From Pseudomonas putida (lineage in GTDB: Bacteria; Pseudomonadota; Gammaproteobacteria; Pseudomonadales; Pseudomonadaceae), in assembly GCF_028682395.1 (NCBI RefSeq), contig NZ_JANHLC010000008.1, positions 1 to 64,000 on the forward strand: a stretch of DNA of 64,000 bases, read 5' to 3'. The notes beneath the pieces are model-generated. The model searched no databases. It saw nothing but the letters and a program-made list of their open reading frames with translations, and was not told where the DNA came from. Numbering within the stretch: the stretch's first letter is position 1; every line of letters starts with the position of its first letter. The position numbers were made by a program, and so were the translations under genes. Below are positions 8,697 to 16,420 of this stretch, piece after piece.

Positions 8697-9578
8697 ATGG
8701 ATTATCGCTTCTGGTCGCGCAAACTGGCCTGCGTTCTACTGAGCGCAGCCTGCCTGCTTGCACCCCAGGCCCATGCCAGGGAAACCCTGGTCTGGCTGCT
8801 GCGAGACCTGCCGCCACTGACCATCTTCGAGGGCCCGCAAAAGGGCCAGGGCGCGGTTGACCAACTGCTGCCACTGTTGATGGCCAGCCTGCCCGAGTAC
8901 GAACACAGCATTTTGCGCGTCAACCGCGCGCGGGCCATGCAAATGCTCCACGAACCGGGCTTTGCCTGCGATCCGGCACTGTTGTGGACTGCCGAGCGGG
9001 CCAAGACCATCACCTACTCCATCCCCAGCATGGGCATGAACAGCAACGGTCTGATCGTTCGAGACCAAGACAGCGCCCTGCTCAACCCCTTCACCCACCA
9101 AGGCGAGGTGGACCTGGGAGCGCTGCTGACCAAGGGCGATTTGAAACTGGGGATCATTGCCGAACGCAGCTATGGCCCCCAGATCGACAGCGTGCTCAAG
9201 CACGCACCCGCCGAGCACCTGACCGCCCACTATGGCAACGATGCCTTGGGCAGCCTGTTGCAGATGCAGCGCCTGGATCGCCTGAAGCTGCTGCTCGGCT
9301 ATTGGCCGGAAGTCCGCTACCAGGCCAGCCAGCAGGGTATTGCGTTACAGGAACTGCGGTTTTATCCCGTCGAAGGCAATGCCAAGTACCAGTTTATTCA
9401 CGTCGCCTGCTCCAACACCGCCCAGGGACACGCGGCCATCAGCCGCATCAATGAAACCCTGCGCAACTTGCGCCATGAACGCCTGCCGGGGTTCTACGCC
9501 GCCTGGCTCGACCCGAAGATGCATGGCGAGTACCTGGAAGATGCCAAGGGGTTTTTCCAGAACCCGCAGGACCAGTAG
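8697..9578 (+). CDS. Periplasmic solute-binding-like protein (TIGR02285 type)
   Basis: A 293-residue exported protein. A Sec signal peptide ends near AQAHA (residues 23-27), and the mature part begins ETLVWLLRDLPPLTIFEGPQKGQG, which I recognise as the TIGR02285 family, distantly related to type 2 amino-acid-binding proteins. I chose the ATG with GAGGTGA 8 bases upstream. A TTG 21 bases earlier also has AGGAG at good spacing and would only lengthen the signal peptide. No ABC permease is adjacent, so it is an orphan binding protein or sensor. It follows the CoA-transferase by 35 bases and may share its transcript. Function unknown. Confidence 0.78.
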   Translation: MDYRFWSRKLACVLLSAACLLAPQAHARETLVWLLRDLPPLTIFEGPQKGQGAVDQLLPLLMASLPEYEHSILRVNRARAMQMLHEPGFACDPALLWTAERAKTITYSIPSMGMNSNGLIVRDQDSALLNPFTHQGEVDLGALLTKGDLKLGIIAERSYGPQIDSVLKHAPAEHLTAHYGNDALGSLLQMQRLDRLKLLLGYWPEVRYQASQQGIALQELRFYPVEGNAKYQFIHVACSNTAQGHAAISRINETLRNLRHERLPGFYAAWLDPKMHGEYLEDAKGFFQNPQDQ

Positions 9579-9605
9579 TCAAACGGCCAAATTGCAGGCA
9601 AAAGA

Positions 9606-9637
9606 AACCCCGAGAAGTGGGGAGTCGACTCGGGGTT
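9606..9637 (+). terminator. Hairpin downstream of the solute-binding-like gene
   Basis: AACCCCGAG (9606-9614) pairs with CTCGGGGTT (9629-9637). A second compact hairpin follows at once, TGGTCT at 9643-9648 with AGACCA at 9653-9658 around GGGG. The pair lies between convergent genes and probably ends the plus-strand transcript, although there is no long U-tract. Confidence 0.5.
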
Positions 9638-9763
9638 AAACGTGGTCTGGGGAGACCAGAACGGCAGGTTACAAGCAAAGGAGCGAAATGCCTGACCTTG
9701 CCGTTACAAAATATGACTTTTTCAGCGGCCCAAGGTTCCCGAAAAATCGATTTTCTTGGCCCG

Positions 9764-10051
9764 TCAGTTGAACAGCGCGAACGAGCGGCGTTGTTCAACC
9801 CCGCGTAGCGTGGCAATCATGCTGGGCTCCAGCCGCCCTTCGGCAATTAGTACATCACGGTGCAGGCCGTCCACCACGTCGATCAGCAACGGCTTGTCGG
9901 TGAGCTGGGCCTGATTGATCTCGCGTTCCACCAGAACCACTCCCTCGACATTGCTCACGCTCACCAGGCATTCGCCGTGGGCACCGCAAGGCGACAAGGC
10001 AACCCGATAGGGGGCCAGCGCGTCATTCAACAACAGGCGGGTACTTTCCAT
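9764..10051 (-). CDS. DUF3509 domain-containing protein
   Basis: A 95-residue protein of the Pseudomonas-associated DUF3509 family, recognised from LLNDALAPYRVALS near the start and from DGLHRDVLIAEGRLEPSMIATLRG in the C-terminal half. No signal peptide or membrane helix is seen, so it is probably cytoplasmic. I chose the ATG with GAGGAG 8 bases upstream; a GTG 9 bases earlier overlaps that ribosome-binding site and is unlikely. It stands alone between convergent and tandem neighbours. Nothing here indicates its function. Confidence 0.8.
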   Translation of the reverse strand: MESTRLLLNDALAPYRVALSPCGAHGECLVSVSNVEGVVLVEREINQAQLTDKPLLIDVVDGLHRDVLIAEGRLEPSMIATLRGVEQRRSFALFN

Positions 10052-10229
10052 CTCGCTCACTCCTCACTCATTCGACACTGTCGGTGCACAAGACCGACCA
10101 CGGAAAACCAAGTGCCTGTAGTACTGACCCGCATTACAAACAGAAAGTTCGTACAGGCACGACGTAGAAAGAAAGCCCGTCGCCCCCAGCCTGTACGATA
10201 AAGATGACAGATCAAACCGCATGGGCGCC

Positions 10230-11363
10230 TCAAGCCGCGCCGCGCTCACTGATCCAGGTTTGCAAGAGCGCATAGCTCATCGGCTCGCCGCAAATAGCTC
10301 CCTGGGGGCAGGCCATAAGGCGGTCGGGAAATCGCTGGACGTTCGACGTCACCACGCTCATGCCCATCTGCGCAGCCACCGCCGTCCCAGCCGCAAGGAC
10401 CGCCGCCTGGCACGCATCGTCTGCCGGTGCGGCGATGATCAGCTCGCTGAAAGGCAACTCCAGCAGCCCTTGCAGGCTGATGGCGGTACAGCCGAAATCG
10501 CCCAGTGCCAGCCGGCATCCCAGCCGATGCAAGCGCTCCAGGCTCTCGCGGCGCTGCTGCGCGCTCAGCAGGGCGATATCTCGAACCTGCAGCGTGACCA
10601 GGTCCGCAGGGATCCCGGTGCGCTCAAGCAGTTCGCAGAGCCGCTCGATAAGTCTGGGCTCCTTTAGCCAGGCCGGGCTTACGCTGACGCCCACCGGCAG
10701 CGCCCTGCCGGACTGTGCCGAAAAACGTGCAGAGGCCGTGAACGCCAGCTCCAACAGATGCCAGGACAGGGCGGCGGACTCGATACTGGCCAGCATGCTT
10801 TGCGGCGCGACCGTCACTCCCGCGCAATAGCGCCAGCGCGGCAGAGCATCCACCCTGAGCAAATCCCCACCTGGGGACAGTACGGGTTGGTAGTAGGCGA
10901 CACAGTATTGGAGCGGTGATGCCAGCAACGCACAGGCAGGCACCTGCTGACGCTCCACCAAACCATGACGTTGCTCCTCGAGTTCGTGGTAACGCGCCAG
11001 CAACGCGCGTAAAGCATTCGGCGTGAGCGGCTTTTGTACCCCTCCCAGCACCCACAGCCCTTGCTGTTCCGCCAGACAGACCGCGTGATCGATGACCGCC
11101 TGTTCGGCGCTGCTCAGAATAATGATGGCCTGAGCTGCATGGTGTCGGCCCAGATAGCGGATCATCTCGAACCCGTCATCGCCAGCCATGTGCAGGTCGC
11201 AAATGGCAATGTCGATACTGCCGCGGTTACCGAGGGAGCGTTGCGCCGCCTCGACATTCTCGGCCGTCAGCACATCGAAGACTTCCTGACAATTGAGCAT
11301 CTGGTGCAAGGCCATCAATTGGAACGAATGGTCTTCGAGAATCAGTACCTTGAGCGCGCGCAT
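10230..11363 (-). CDS. Response regulator with degenerate EAL domain
   Basis: A 377-residue two-domain protein. Residues 1-125 are a normal receiver domain: E10-D11, phospho-acceptor Asp56 (CDLHM), and the switch pair K111-P112. Residues 155-370 align to an EAL c-di-GMP phosphodiesterase domain (RocR/PvrR-like order) but the catalytic motifs are lost. EAL reads DAL (172-174), the metal-binding Asn motif reads VSVSP, DDFG reads GDFG (288-291), the LKID strand reads LIIAAP, and AEGVE reads VTSNV. It is unlikely to hydrolyse c-di-GMP and may act as a phosphorylation-gated interaction module. No sensor kinase is adjacent. Confidence 0.85.
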   Translation of the reverse strand: MRALKVLILEDHSFQLMALHQMLNCQEVFDVLTAENVEAAQRSLGNRGSIDIAICDLHMAGDDGFEMIRYLGRHHAAQAIIILSSAEQAVIDHAVCLAEQQGLWVLGGVQKPLTPNALRALLARYHELEEQRHGLVERQQVPACALLASPLQYCVAYYQPVLSPGGDLLRVDALPRWRYCAGVTVAPQSMLASIESAALSWHLLELAFTASARFSAQSGRALPVGVSVSPAWLKEPRLIERLCELLERTGIPADLVTLQVRDIALLSAQQRRESLERLHRLGCRLALGDFGCTAISLQGLLELPFSELIIAAPADDACQAAVLAAGTAVAAQMGMSVVTSNVQRFPDRLMACPQGAICGEPMSYALLQTWISERGAA

Positions 11364-11485
11364 ATGCCTCTCCTAAACAGCCTCTGGTTCCACGCTGAGT
11401 ACCTTAAGGAAACTCGGCAAAGCCCCGTATAGGATGGCTCCCAAATGGAAGTGCGCCGCCGTGCTGCGCCACCCGGGCAGAAACG

Positions 11486-11512
11486 AAAAAGCCCGTCACA
11501 AGACGGGCTTTT
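11486..11512 (-). terminator. Rho-independent terminator of thrC
   Basis: On the minus strand GCCCGTC and GACGGGC form a 7-bp stem with a 4-base loop, flanked by A/T runs and followed by TTTTT. It lies about 20 bases past the thrC stop codon. Confidence 0.88.
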
Positions 11513-11531
11513 CCAGATCGGCGCTAGCGGC

Positions 11532-12941
11532 TTACAACGGTTTGCCGCGATTGCCACGCTCGCTGACAAAGCGCTGAACGGTCTGCAGATCATTGGTCAA
11601 TACCGTGCAACGCTCCTCGCGCTCGAACAGGTCCGCCAGGTGCGGCGGCAGCTCCAGAGCCTTGCCGACACCCGCCTTCTCGACCGCTTCGGGGAACTTG
11701 ACCGGGTGGGCGGTCCCCAGGATCACCATCGGGGTATCCAGGCTGCGCCGGCACTCGCGCGCCGCCTTGACGCCAATGGCGGTGTGCGGATCCAGCAGCT
11801 CACCGCTCTGGGCGAAGACTTCGGCGATGGTCTCGCAGGTCTGGGCGTCGTCTACGGCCAGGGAGTCAAACAGTCTGCGGGCTTCGGTCCAGCGGTCCTG
11901 ATCGACGCTGAAACCACCACCCTGCTTGAAGTTCTCCATCAGTTCGGCGATCGCAGCGCCATTGCGCCCGTGCAGGTCGAACAGCAGGCGCTCGAAGTTC
12001 GAGGAGACCATGATGTCCATCGACGGCGACAGGGTCGCGTGCAGGGTTTCCTTGACGTACTGATTACCGCTCATAAAGCGGTGCAGGATGTCGTTGCGAT
12101 TGGTCGCGACGATCAGTTGGCTGATCGGCAGGCCCATGTTGCGCGCCAGGTATCCGGCGAAGATATCGCCGAAGTTGCCGGTCGGCACCGAGAACGCCAC
12201 CGAGCGGGCCGGGCCGCCCAGTTGCAGGGCCGCGTGGAAGTAGTAAACGATCTGGGCCATGATCCGCGCCCAGTTGATCGAGTTCACGGCGACCAGGCGG
12301 GTGCCCTTGAGGAAGCTCTGGTCGGCGAAGCTTGCCTTGACCATTTCCTGGCAGTCATCGAAGTTGCCTTCGATGGCAATGTTATGGATGTTGTCGCCGA
12401 AAATGGTCGTCATCTGCCGGCGCTGCACTTCGGATACCCGGTTGTGCGGATGCAGGATAAAGATATCGACGTTGTCGCAACGACGGCAGCCTTCGATTGC
12501 CGCGGAGCCGGTATCGCCGGAGGTGGCACCGATGATCACCACGCGCTCGCCGCGCTTTTCCAGCACGTAGTCGAGCAGGCGACCGAGCAGTTGCAGGGCG
12601 AAATCCTTGAACGCCAGGGTTGGACCGTGGAACAGTTCCAGCACCCATTCATTGCCGTTCAACTGACGCAGCGGCGCCACGGCACTGTGGGCGAACGCGC
12701 CATAGGTCTCTTCGAGGATCTTCTTGAAATCGGCGTCGGGGATGCTGCCGCTGACAAACGGGCGCATCACCCGGAAAGCCAGCTCGTGGTACGGCAGGCC
12801 CGCCCAGGAAGCGATCTCTTCCTGGGTAAAACGTGGCAGGTTTTCCGGCACATACAGGCCGCCATCACTGGCCAGGCCGGCCAGCAGCACATCTTCGAAA
12901 TTCAGGGCCGGTGCCTGGCCACGGGTACTGATATAGCGCAT
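11532..12941 (-). CDS. thrC: Threonine synthase
   Basis: A 469-residue PLP enzyme converting O-phosphohomoserine to threonine. FHGPTLAFKDFALQLLG carries the PLP lysine (K112), and SGDTGSAAIEGCRRC is the phosphate-binding loop. An earlier in-frame start would add 30 residues unlike the family, so MRYISTRG is chosen. It lies downstream of hom on the same strand, separated by 108 bases that hold an 11-bp inverted repeat, and is followed by a strong terminator. Hom and ThrC together give the last steps to threonine apart from homoserine kinase (thrB), which is not in this window. Confidence 0.96.
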   Translation of the reverse strand: MRYISTRGQAPALNFEDVLLAGLASDGGLYVPENLPRFTQEEIASWAGLPYHELAFRVMRPFVSGSIPDADFKKILEETYGAFAHSAVAPLRQLNGNEWVLELFHGPTLAFKDFALQLLGRLLDYVLEKRGERVVIIGATSGDTGSAAIEGCRRCDNVDIFILHPHNRVSEVQRRQMTTIFGDNIHNIAIEGNFDDCQEMVKASFADQSFLKGTRLVAVNSINWARIMAQIVYYFHAALQLGGPARSVAFSVPTGNFGDIFAGYLARNMGLPISQLIVATNRNDILHRFMSGNQYVKETLHATLSPSMDIMVSSNFERLLFDLHGRNGAAIAELMENFKQGGGFSVDQDRWTEARRLFDSLAVDDAQTCETIAEVFAQSGELLDPHTAIGVKAARECRRSLDTPMVILGTAHPVKFPEAVEKAGVGKALELPPHLADLFEREERCTVLTNDLQTVQRFVSERGNRGKPL

Positions 12942-12982
12942 GGGTGCAAACCTTTGGGTTGGAGCTCCAAGCTCAAAGCTAA

Positions 12983-13022
12983 AAGCTGCAAGTAGAAACA
13001 CATCGGCTCTGACTTGCAGCTT
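12983..13022. repeat. Inverted repeat in the hom-thrC spacer
   Basis: AAGCTGCAAGT (12983-12993) and ACTTGCAGCTT (13012-13022) are perfect 11-bp inverted arms around an 18-base loop. The surrounding bases repeat the AGCTT/CAAGCT theme several times. This looks like one of the short dispersed intergenic repeats of fluorescent pseudomonads rather than a terminator, because no U-tract follows. It could still damp read-through from hom into thrC. Confidence 0.5.
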
Positions 13023-13049
13023 GCCGCTCACAGCTTGGCGCTTAAATGA

Positions 13050-14354
13050 TCAATTCAGGTGTTCGACGCGGATACGCACGACCGGCCCAACGACGCCCTG
13101 CAACGCTTCAAGCGCATTGATGGCATCGTTCATGCGCTGCTCCTGCACGCGGTGGGTCAGCAGAATCATCGGCACCAGGCCATCCTGTTCTTCGACTTCT
13201 TTCTGCATGATCGATTCGATATTGATGCCGCGCTCCGACAGGATGCTCGCCACCTGGGCCAAAACGCCTGGATGATCCTTGGCCTGAATACGCAGGTAGT
13301 AGGAGCTTTCACAGGCTTCGATCGGCAGGATTGGATGAGCCGACAGCGAGTCCGGCTGGAAGGCCAGGTGCGGTACACGGTTCTCCGGGTCGCTGGTCAT
13401 GGCGCGAACCACGTCGACCAGGTCTGCGATCACCGAGGATGCCGTAGGCTCCATACCGGCGCCAGCGCCGTAGAACAGGCTCGAACCGGCAGCATCGCCA
13501 TTGACCATCACGGCATTCATCACACCATTGACGTTGGCGATCAGGCGGTCAGCCGGAATCAGCGTCGGGTGCACCCGCAACTCGATGCCGGCCGGGGTGC
13601 TGCGGGCCACGCCAAGATGCTTGATGCGATAGCCCAGGGCCTCGGCGTAGTTCACGTCGGCAGTGGTCAGGCGGGTGATGCCTTCGGTATAGGCCTTGTC
13701 AAATTGCAGCGGGATGCCGAAGGCAATCGACGCCAGAATGGTCAGTTTGTGCGCTGCATCGATACCTTCGACGTCGAAGGTAGGATCGGCTTCGGCATAG
13801 CCCAGGGCCTGGGCTTCGGCCAGCACGTCTTCGAAGGTACGGCCCTTCTCGCGCATTTCGGTCAGGATGAAGTTGCCGGTCCCGTTGATGATCCCCGCCA
13901 CCCAGTTGATGCGGTTGGCCGAGAGCCCTTCGCGAATCGCCTTGATCACCGGGATGCCACCGGCCACGGCCGCTTCGAAGGCGACGATCACGCCCTTCTC
14001 CTGGGCGCGGGCAAAGATCTCGTTACCGTGCACGGCAATCAGCGCCTTGTTGGCGGTGACCACGTGCTTGCCGTTGTCGATGGCCTTGAGCACCAGCTCA
14101 CGGGCGATGGTGTAGCCGCCGATCAGCTCGATGACGATATCGATGTCCGGATTGGTCGCCACGGCGAATACATCGTTGGTAATGGGGGTACCGGTAATCT
14201 CGCACTGCGGGTTTGGCGTACGCATGGCAATTTGTGCCACTTCGATTCCACGCCCGGCACGGCGGGCAATCTCCTCGGCGTTACGCTTGAGTACGTTGAA
14301 GGTGCCGCCACCGACGGTACCTAGCCCACAGATGCCTACTTTGACCGGTTTCAC
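13050..14354 (-). CDS. hom: Homoserine dehydrogenase
   Basis: A 434-residue NAD(P)H-dependent enzyme reducing aspartate semialdehyde to homoserine, the branch point to threonine and methionine. The nucleotide fold starts KVGICGLGTVGGGT, the catalytic region includes GYAEADPTFDVEGIDAAHKL, and a C-terminal ACT domain (HPGVLAQVASILSERGINIES, about residues 350-430) gives allosteric control. I chose the GTG with GGGGAG 7 bases upstream; an ATG 15 bases earlier overlaps that ribosome-binding site. This gives the usual Pseudomonas length. Three consecutive hairpins lie in the spacer behind dsbC, the nearest only 4 bases from the Shine-Dalgarno. Confidence 0.96.
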   Translation of the reverse strand: MKPVKVGICGLGTVGGGTFNVLKRNAEEIARRAGRGIEVAQIAMRTPNPQCEITGTPITNDVFAVATNPDIDIVIELIGGYTIARELVLKAIDNGKHVVTANKALIAVHGNEIFARAQEKGVIVAFEAAVAGGIPVIKAIREGLSANRINWVAGIINGTGNFILTEMREKGRTFEDVLAEAQALGYAEADPTFDVEGIDAAHKLTILASIAFGIPLQFDKAYTEGITRLTTADVNYAEALGYRIKHLGVARSTPAGIELRVHPTLIPADRLIANVNGVMNAVMVNGDAAGSSLFYGAGAGMEPTASSVIADLVDVVRAMTSDPENRVPHLAFQPDSLSAHPILPIEACESSYYLRIQAKDHPGVLAQVASILSERGINIESIMQKEVEEQDGLVPMILLTHRVQEQRMNDAINALEALQGVVGPVVRIRVEHLN

Positions 14355-14372
14355 TGAAGAACTCCCCATGAA

Positions 14373-14395
14373 ACGGCCGACGCGAGGTCGGCCGT
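14373..14395 (-). promoter_or_regulatory. Hairpin 1 of the dsbC-hom spacer, next to the hom ribosome-binding site
   Basis: ACGGCCGAC and GTCGGCCGT form a perfect 9-bp stem around GCGAG. On the minus strand it ends only about 4 bases before the GGGGAG of hom, so it may affect ribosome access or mark the end of an upstream transcript. Confidence 0.6.
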
Positions 14396-14402
14396 GGAAA
14401 AC

Positions 14403-14423
14403 AGCCGCAGGTACCCTGCGGCT
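14403..14423 (-). terminator. Hairpin 2 of the dsbC-hom spacer, terminator-like
   Basis: AGCCGCAGG and CCTGCGGCT form a perfect 9-bp stem with a 3-base loop. On the minus strand it is followed by GTTTTCC, so a partial terminator of dsbC read-through is possible. Confidence 0.55.
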
Positions 14424-14431
14424 CTCTATTG

Positions 14432-14461
14432 ATGCCCGGGCGGTGCAAGCCCGCCGGGCAT
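14432..14461 (-). repeat. Hairpin 3 of the dsbC-hom spacer
   Basis: ATGCCC-G-GGCGG pairs with CCGCC-GGGCAT, an 11-bp stem with one bulged G and a 7-base loop. It is the first of the three structures met by polymerase leaving dsbC. No U-tract follows. Confidence 0.5.
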
Positions 14462-14493
14462 GATCGTCAAAGGCTTAGCGTGACGATGCTGGA

Positions 14494-15222
14494 TTATTTC
14501 GCACCGAGGATCAGTTTGGCCAGTTGCGGCGCAGGCTGATAACCCGGAATCACCTGACCGTCAGCCAAAACAATGGCCGGCGTACCGTTTACGCCAATCG
14601 ACTGGCCCAGGGCGAACTGCTTGGAAACCGGGTTGGCGCACTTGGCCGCCTTGATTTCCTTGCCATCGACCATCTTGTCCATCGCGCCTTTCTTGTCCTT
14701 GGAGCACCAGACCGCCTGCAGTTGTTCGTCGCCTGCCGAGCCGAGGCCCTGACGCGGGAACGCGACATAACGCACTTCGATGCCCTGACGATTGAGCTCG
14801 GGGATTTCGGCGTGCAGCTTGTGGCAGTACGGGCAGGTGGTGTCGGTAAATACGGTGATATGGGATTTGGTTTCGCCAATGGCCGGATAAACCACGGTTT
14901 CGGCAACCGGAATGCCATTGATCAGCTTGGAAATGCCCAGGCGCTCGGTCTTCTCGGTCAGGTTGACCGGCTTGCCGTCCTTGAGTTGGAACAGGTAGCC
15001 CTGGACCACGAACTGGCCGTCAGCGCTGGCGTAGAGTACGCGGCTGCCCTGCAGTTTGACTTCGTACAGACCGGCCAGCGGGCTGGCGCTGATACTCTCG
15101 ACCGGTACTTCCAGTTGCAGGCCTTCGAGGCTCTTGCGAATGGCTTGCTCGGCGGCGTTATCGGCCAGGGCGACGGTGCTGAACAACGCCAAGGCAGCGG
15201 CAAAAATCTGGGTCAAGCGCAT
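14494..15222 (-). CDS. dsbC: Periplasmic thiol:disulfide isomerase DsbC
   Basis: A 242-residue periplasmic disulfide isomerase. A Sec signal peptide (residues 1-20, ending VALA) is followed by the dimerisation domain and then a thioredoxin fold with the active site C130-P-Y-C133. The cis-proline segment reads NGTPAIVLADG. MRLTQIF is the start; a longer in-frame reading upstream lacks a signal peptide at the right place. It shuffles wrong disulfides and is kept reduced by DsbD, which is not in the window. It sits between xerD and hom on the same strand, as I recall for P. aeruginosa. Confidence 0.96.
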   Translation of the reverse strand: MRLTQIFAAALALFSTVALADNAAEQAIRKSLEGLQLEVPVESISASPLAGLYEVKLQGSRVLYASADGQFVVQGYLFQLKDGKPVNLTEKTERLGISKLINGIPVAETVVYPAIGETKSHITVFTDTTCPYCHKLHAEIPELNRQGIEVRYVAFPRQGLGSAGDEQLQAVWCSKDKKGAMDKMVDGKEIKAAKCANPVSKQFALGQSIGVNGTPAIVLADGQVIPGYQPAPQLAKLILGAK

Positions 15223-15406
15223 GGGAACTCCTGAGGGCGGAAAAATGGGCCGCAAGGTAACACGCAGTTCCGGACGGGAAGGCGGTGAAGGCCCATTGTA
15301 TAAACCGACAAAGCCTATCACATAAGGCCGCTGGGGCGGACTCCCGATCAATGGGAGCCCATATTTCTGCAATCCGCTTACAACACTCCGTACAGGTAAA
15401 TCGCGA

Positions 15407-16303
15407 TCAACCTCGCGGATGGTGGCGAGCATGTAAATCCTGCAATCGGGCACGGGCAACATGGGTGTAGATCTGGGTCGTGGACAGGTCACTGTGCCCC
15501 AGCAGCATCTGCACGACCCGCAGGTCCGCACCATGATTGAGCAGGTGCGTGGCAAAGGCATGGCGCAATGTATGGGGCGACAATGATTTGGCAATCCCGG
15601 CAACGCCGGCCTGGTGCTTGATGCGGTGCCAGAAGGTCTGGCGCGTCATCTGCTCGCCGCGCTGGCTGGGAAACAGCACATCGCTTGGACGGCCGTTGAG
15701 CATCTCGTTACGCCCATCGCGTATATAGCGTTCAACCCAGACAATCGCCTCTTCCCCCATGGGCACCAACCGCTCCTTGCTCCCCTTGCCCATCACCCGC
15801 AACACACCCTGGCGCAGATTGACCTGTTCCAGGGTCAGGCTGACCAGTTCGGTGACCCGCAGGCCGCAGGCATACAAGACTTCAAGCATGGCCCGGTCGC
15901 GCTGGCCAATGGCTTCGCTCAGGTCCGGCGCGGCCAGCAAGGCCTCCACATCGGCTTGCGATAGGGATTTGGGCAACGGCCTGCCCAACTGAGGCATATC
16001 GACTTGCAGTGTTGGGTCCACGACGATCAGTTTTTCTCTCAGCAAATGCCGATAGAACCCACGCACACCAGAGAGAAAGCGCGCAGTGGAGCGCGGTTTA
16101 TAACCCTGCTCCAACCGCCAGGCCAGATGGTCAAGGATCAACTCGCGACCGGCCTGGTCCAGCTCCAGCCCCAGCTCCCGTAACCAGCCGTTAAAGAGTG
16201 CCAGGTCACTGCGATAGGCCGCTCGGGTATTATCCGACAAACCTTTTTCCAGCCACAGGGCATCGAGAAATTGATCAATCAGGGGATGGTCGATGGCAGG
16301 CAT
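15407..16303 (-). CDS. xerD: Site-specific tyrosine recombinase XerD
   Basis: A 298-residue recombinase that, with XerC, resolves chromosome dimers at dif under FtsK control. All catalytic residues are present: R149, K173, H244, R247, H270 and the nucleophile Y279, nearly the same numbering as E. coli XerD. The N-terminal SAM-like core-binding domain spans about residues 5-90. The start MPAIDHPLID gives the standard length. It is first in the xerD-dsbC-hom-thrC series, divergent from the antiporter gene. No mobile element is associated with it, so this is the housekeeping copy. Confidence 0.96.
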   Translation of the reverse strand: MPAIDHPLIDQFLDALWLEKGLSDNTRAAYRSDLALFNGWLRELGLELDQAGRELILDHLAWRLEQGYKPRSTARFLSGVRGFYRHLLREKLIVVDPTLQVDMPQLGRPLPKSLSQADVEALLAAPDLSEAIGQRDRAMLEVLYACGLRVTELVSLTLEQVNLRQGVLRVMGKGSKERLVPMGEEAIVWVERYIRDGRNEMLNGRPSDVLFPSQRGEQMTRQTFWHRIKHQAGVAGIAKSLSPHTLRHAFATHLLNHGADLRVVQMLLGHSDLSTTQIYTHVARARLQDLHARHHPRG

Positions 16304-16420
16304 GAAAAGCTCTGAAAACTGGGTAGGCGCAGTGCTTGGGCGCTGCACAATAAATAACATCATCGCCAAGCGTGGCCGCTAGTCTTTCATAGCCGGCCCC
16401 TTCAAGGAACAGGAAACCCC

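Noticed and set aside
14355..14493. Threonine-type attenuator with a leader peptide before hom
   Set aside because: The only short frame in the minus-strand leader (about 11 codons from the ATG in hairpin 3) has no Thr or Ile run, so classical attenuation is not supported.
15407..16303. Tyrosine recombinase as the integrase of a mobile element
   Set aside because: Length, catalytic residue numbering and position next to dsbC mark it as housekeeping XerD; no att sites or phage genes are near.
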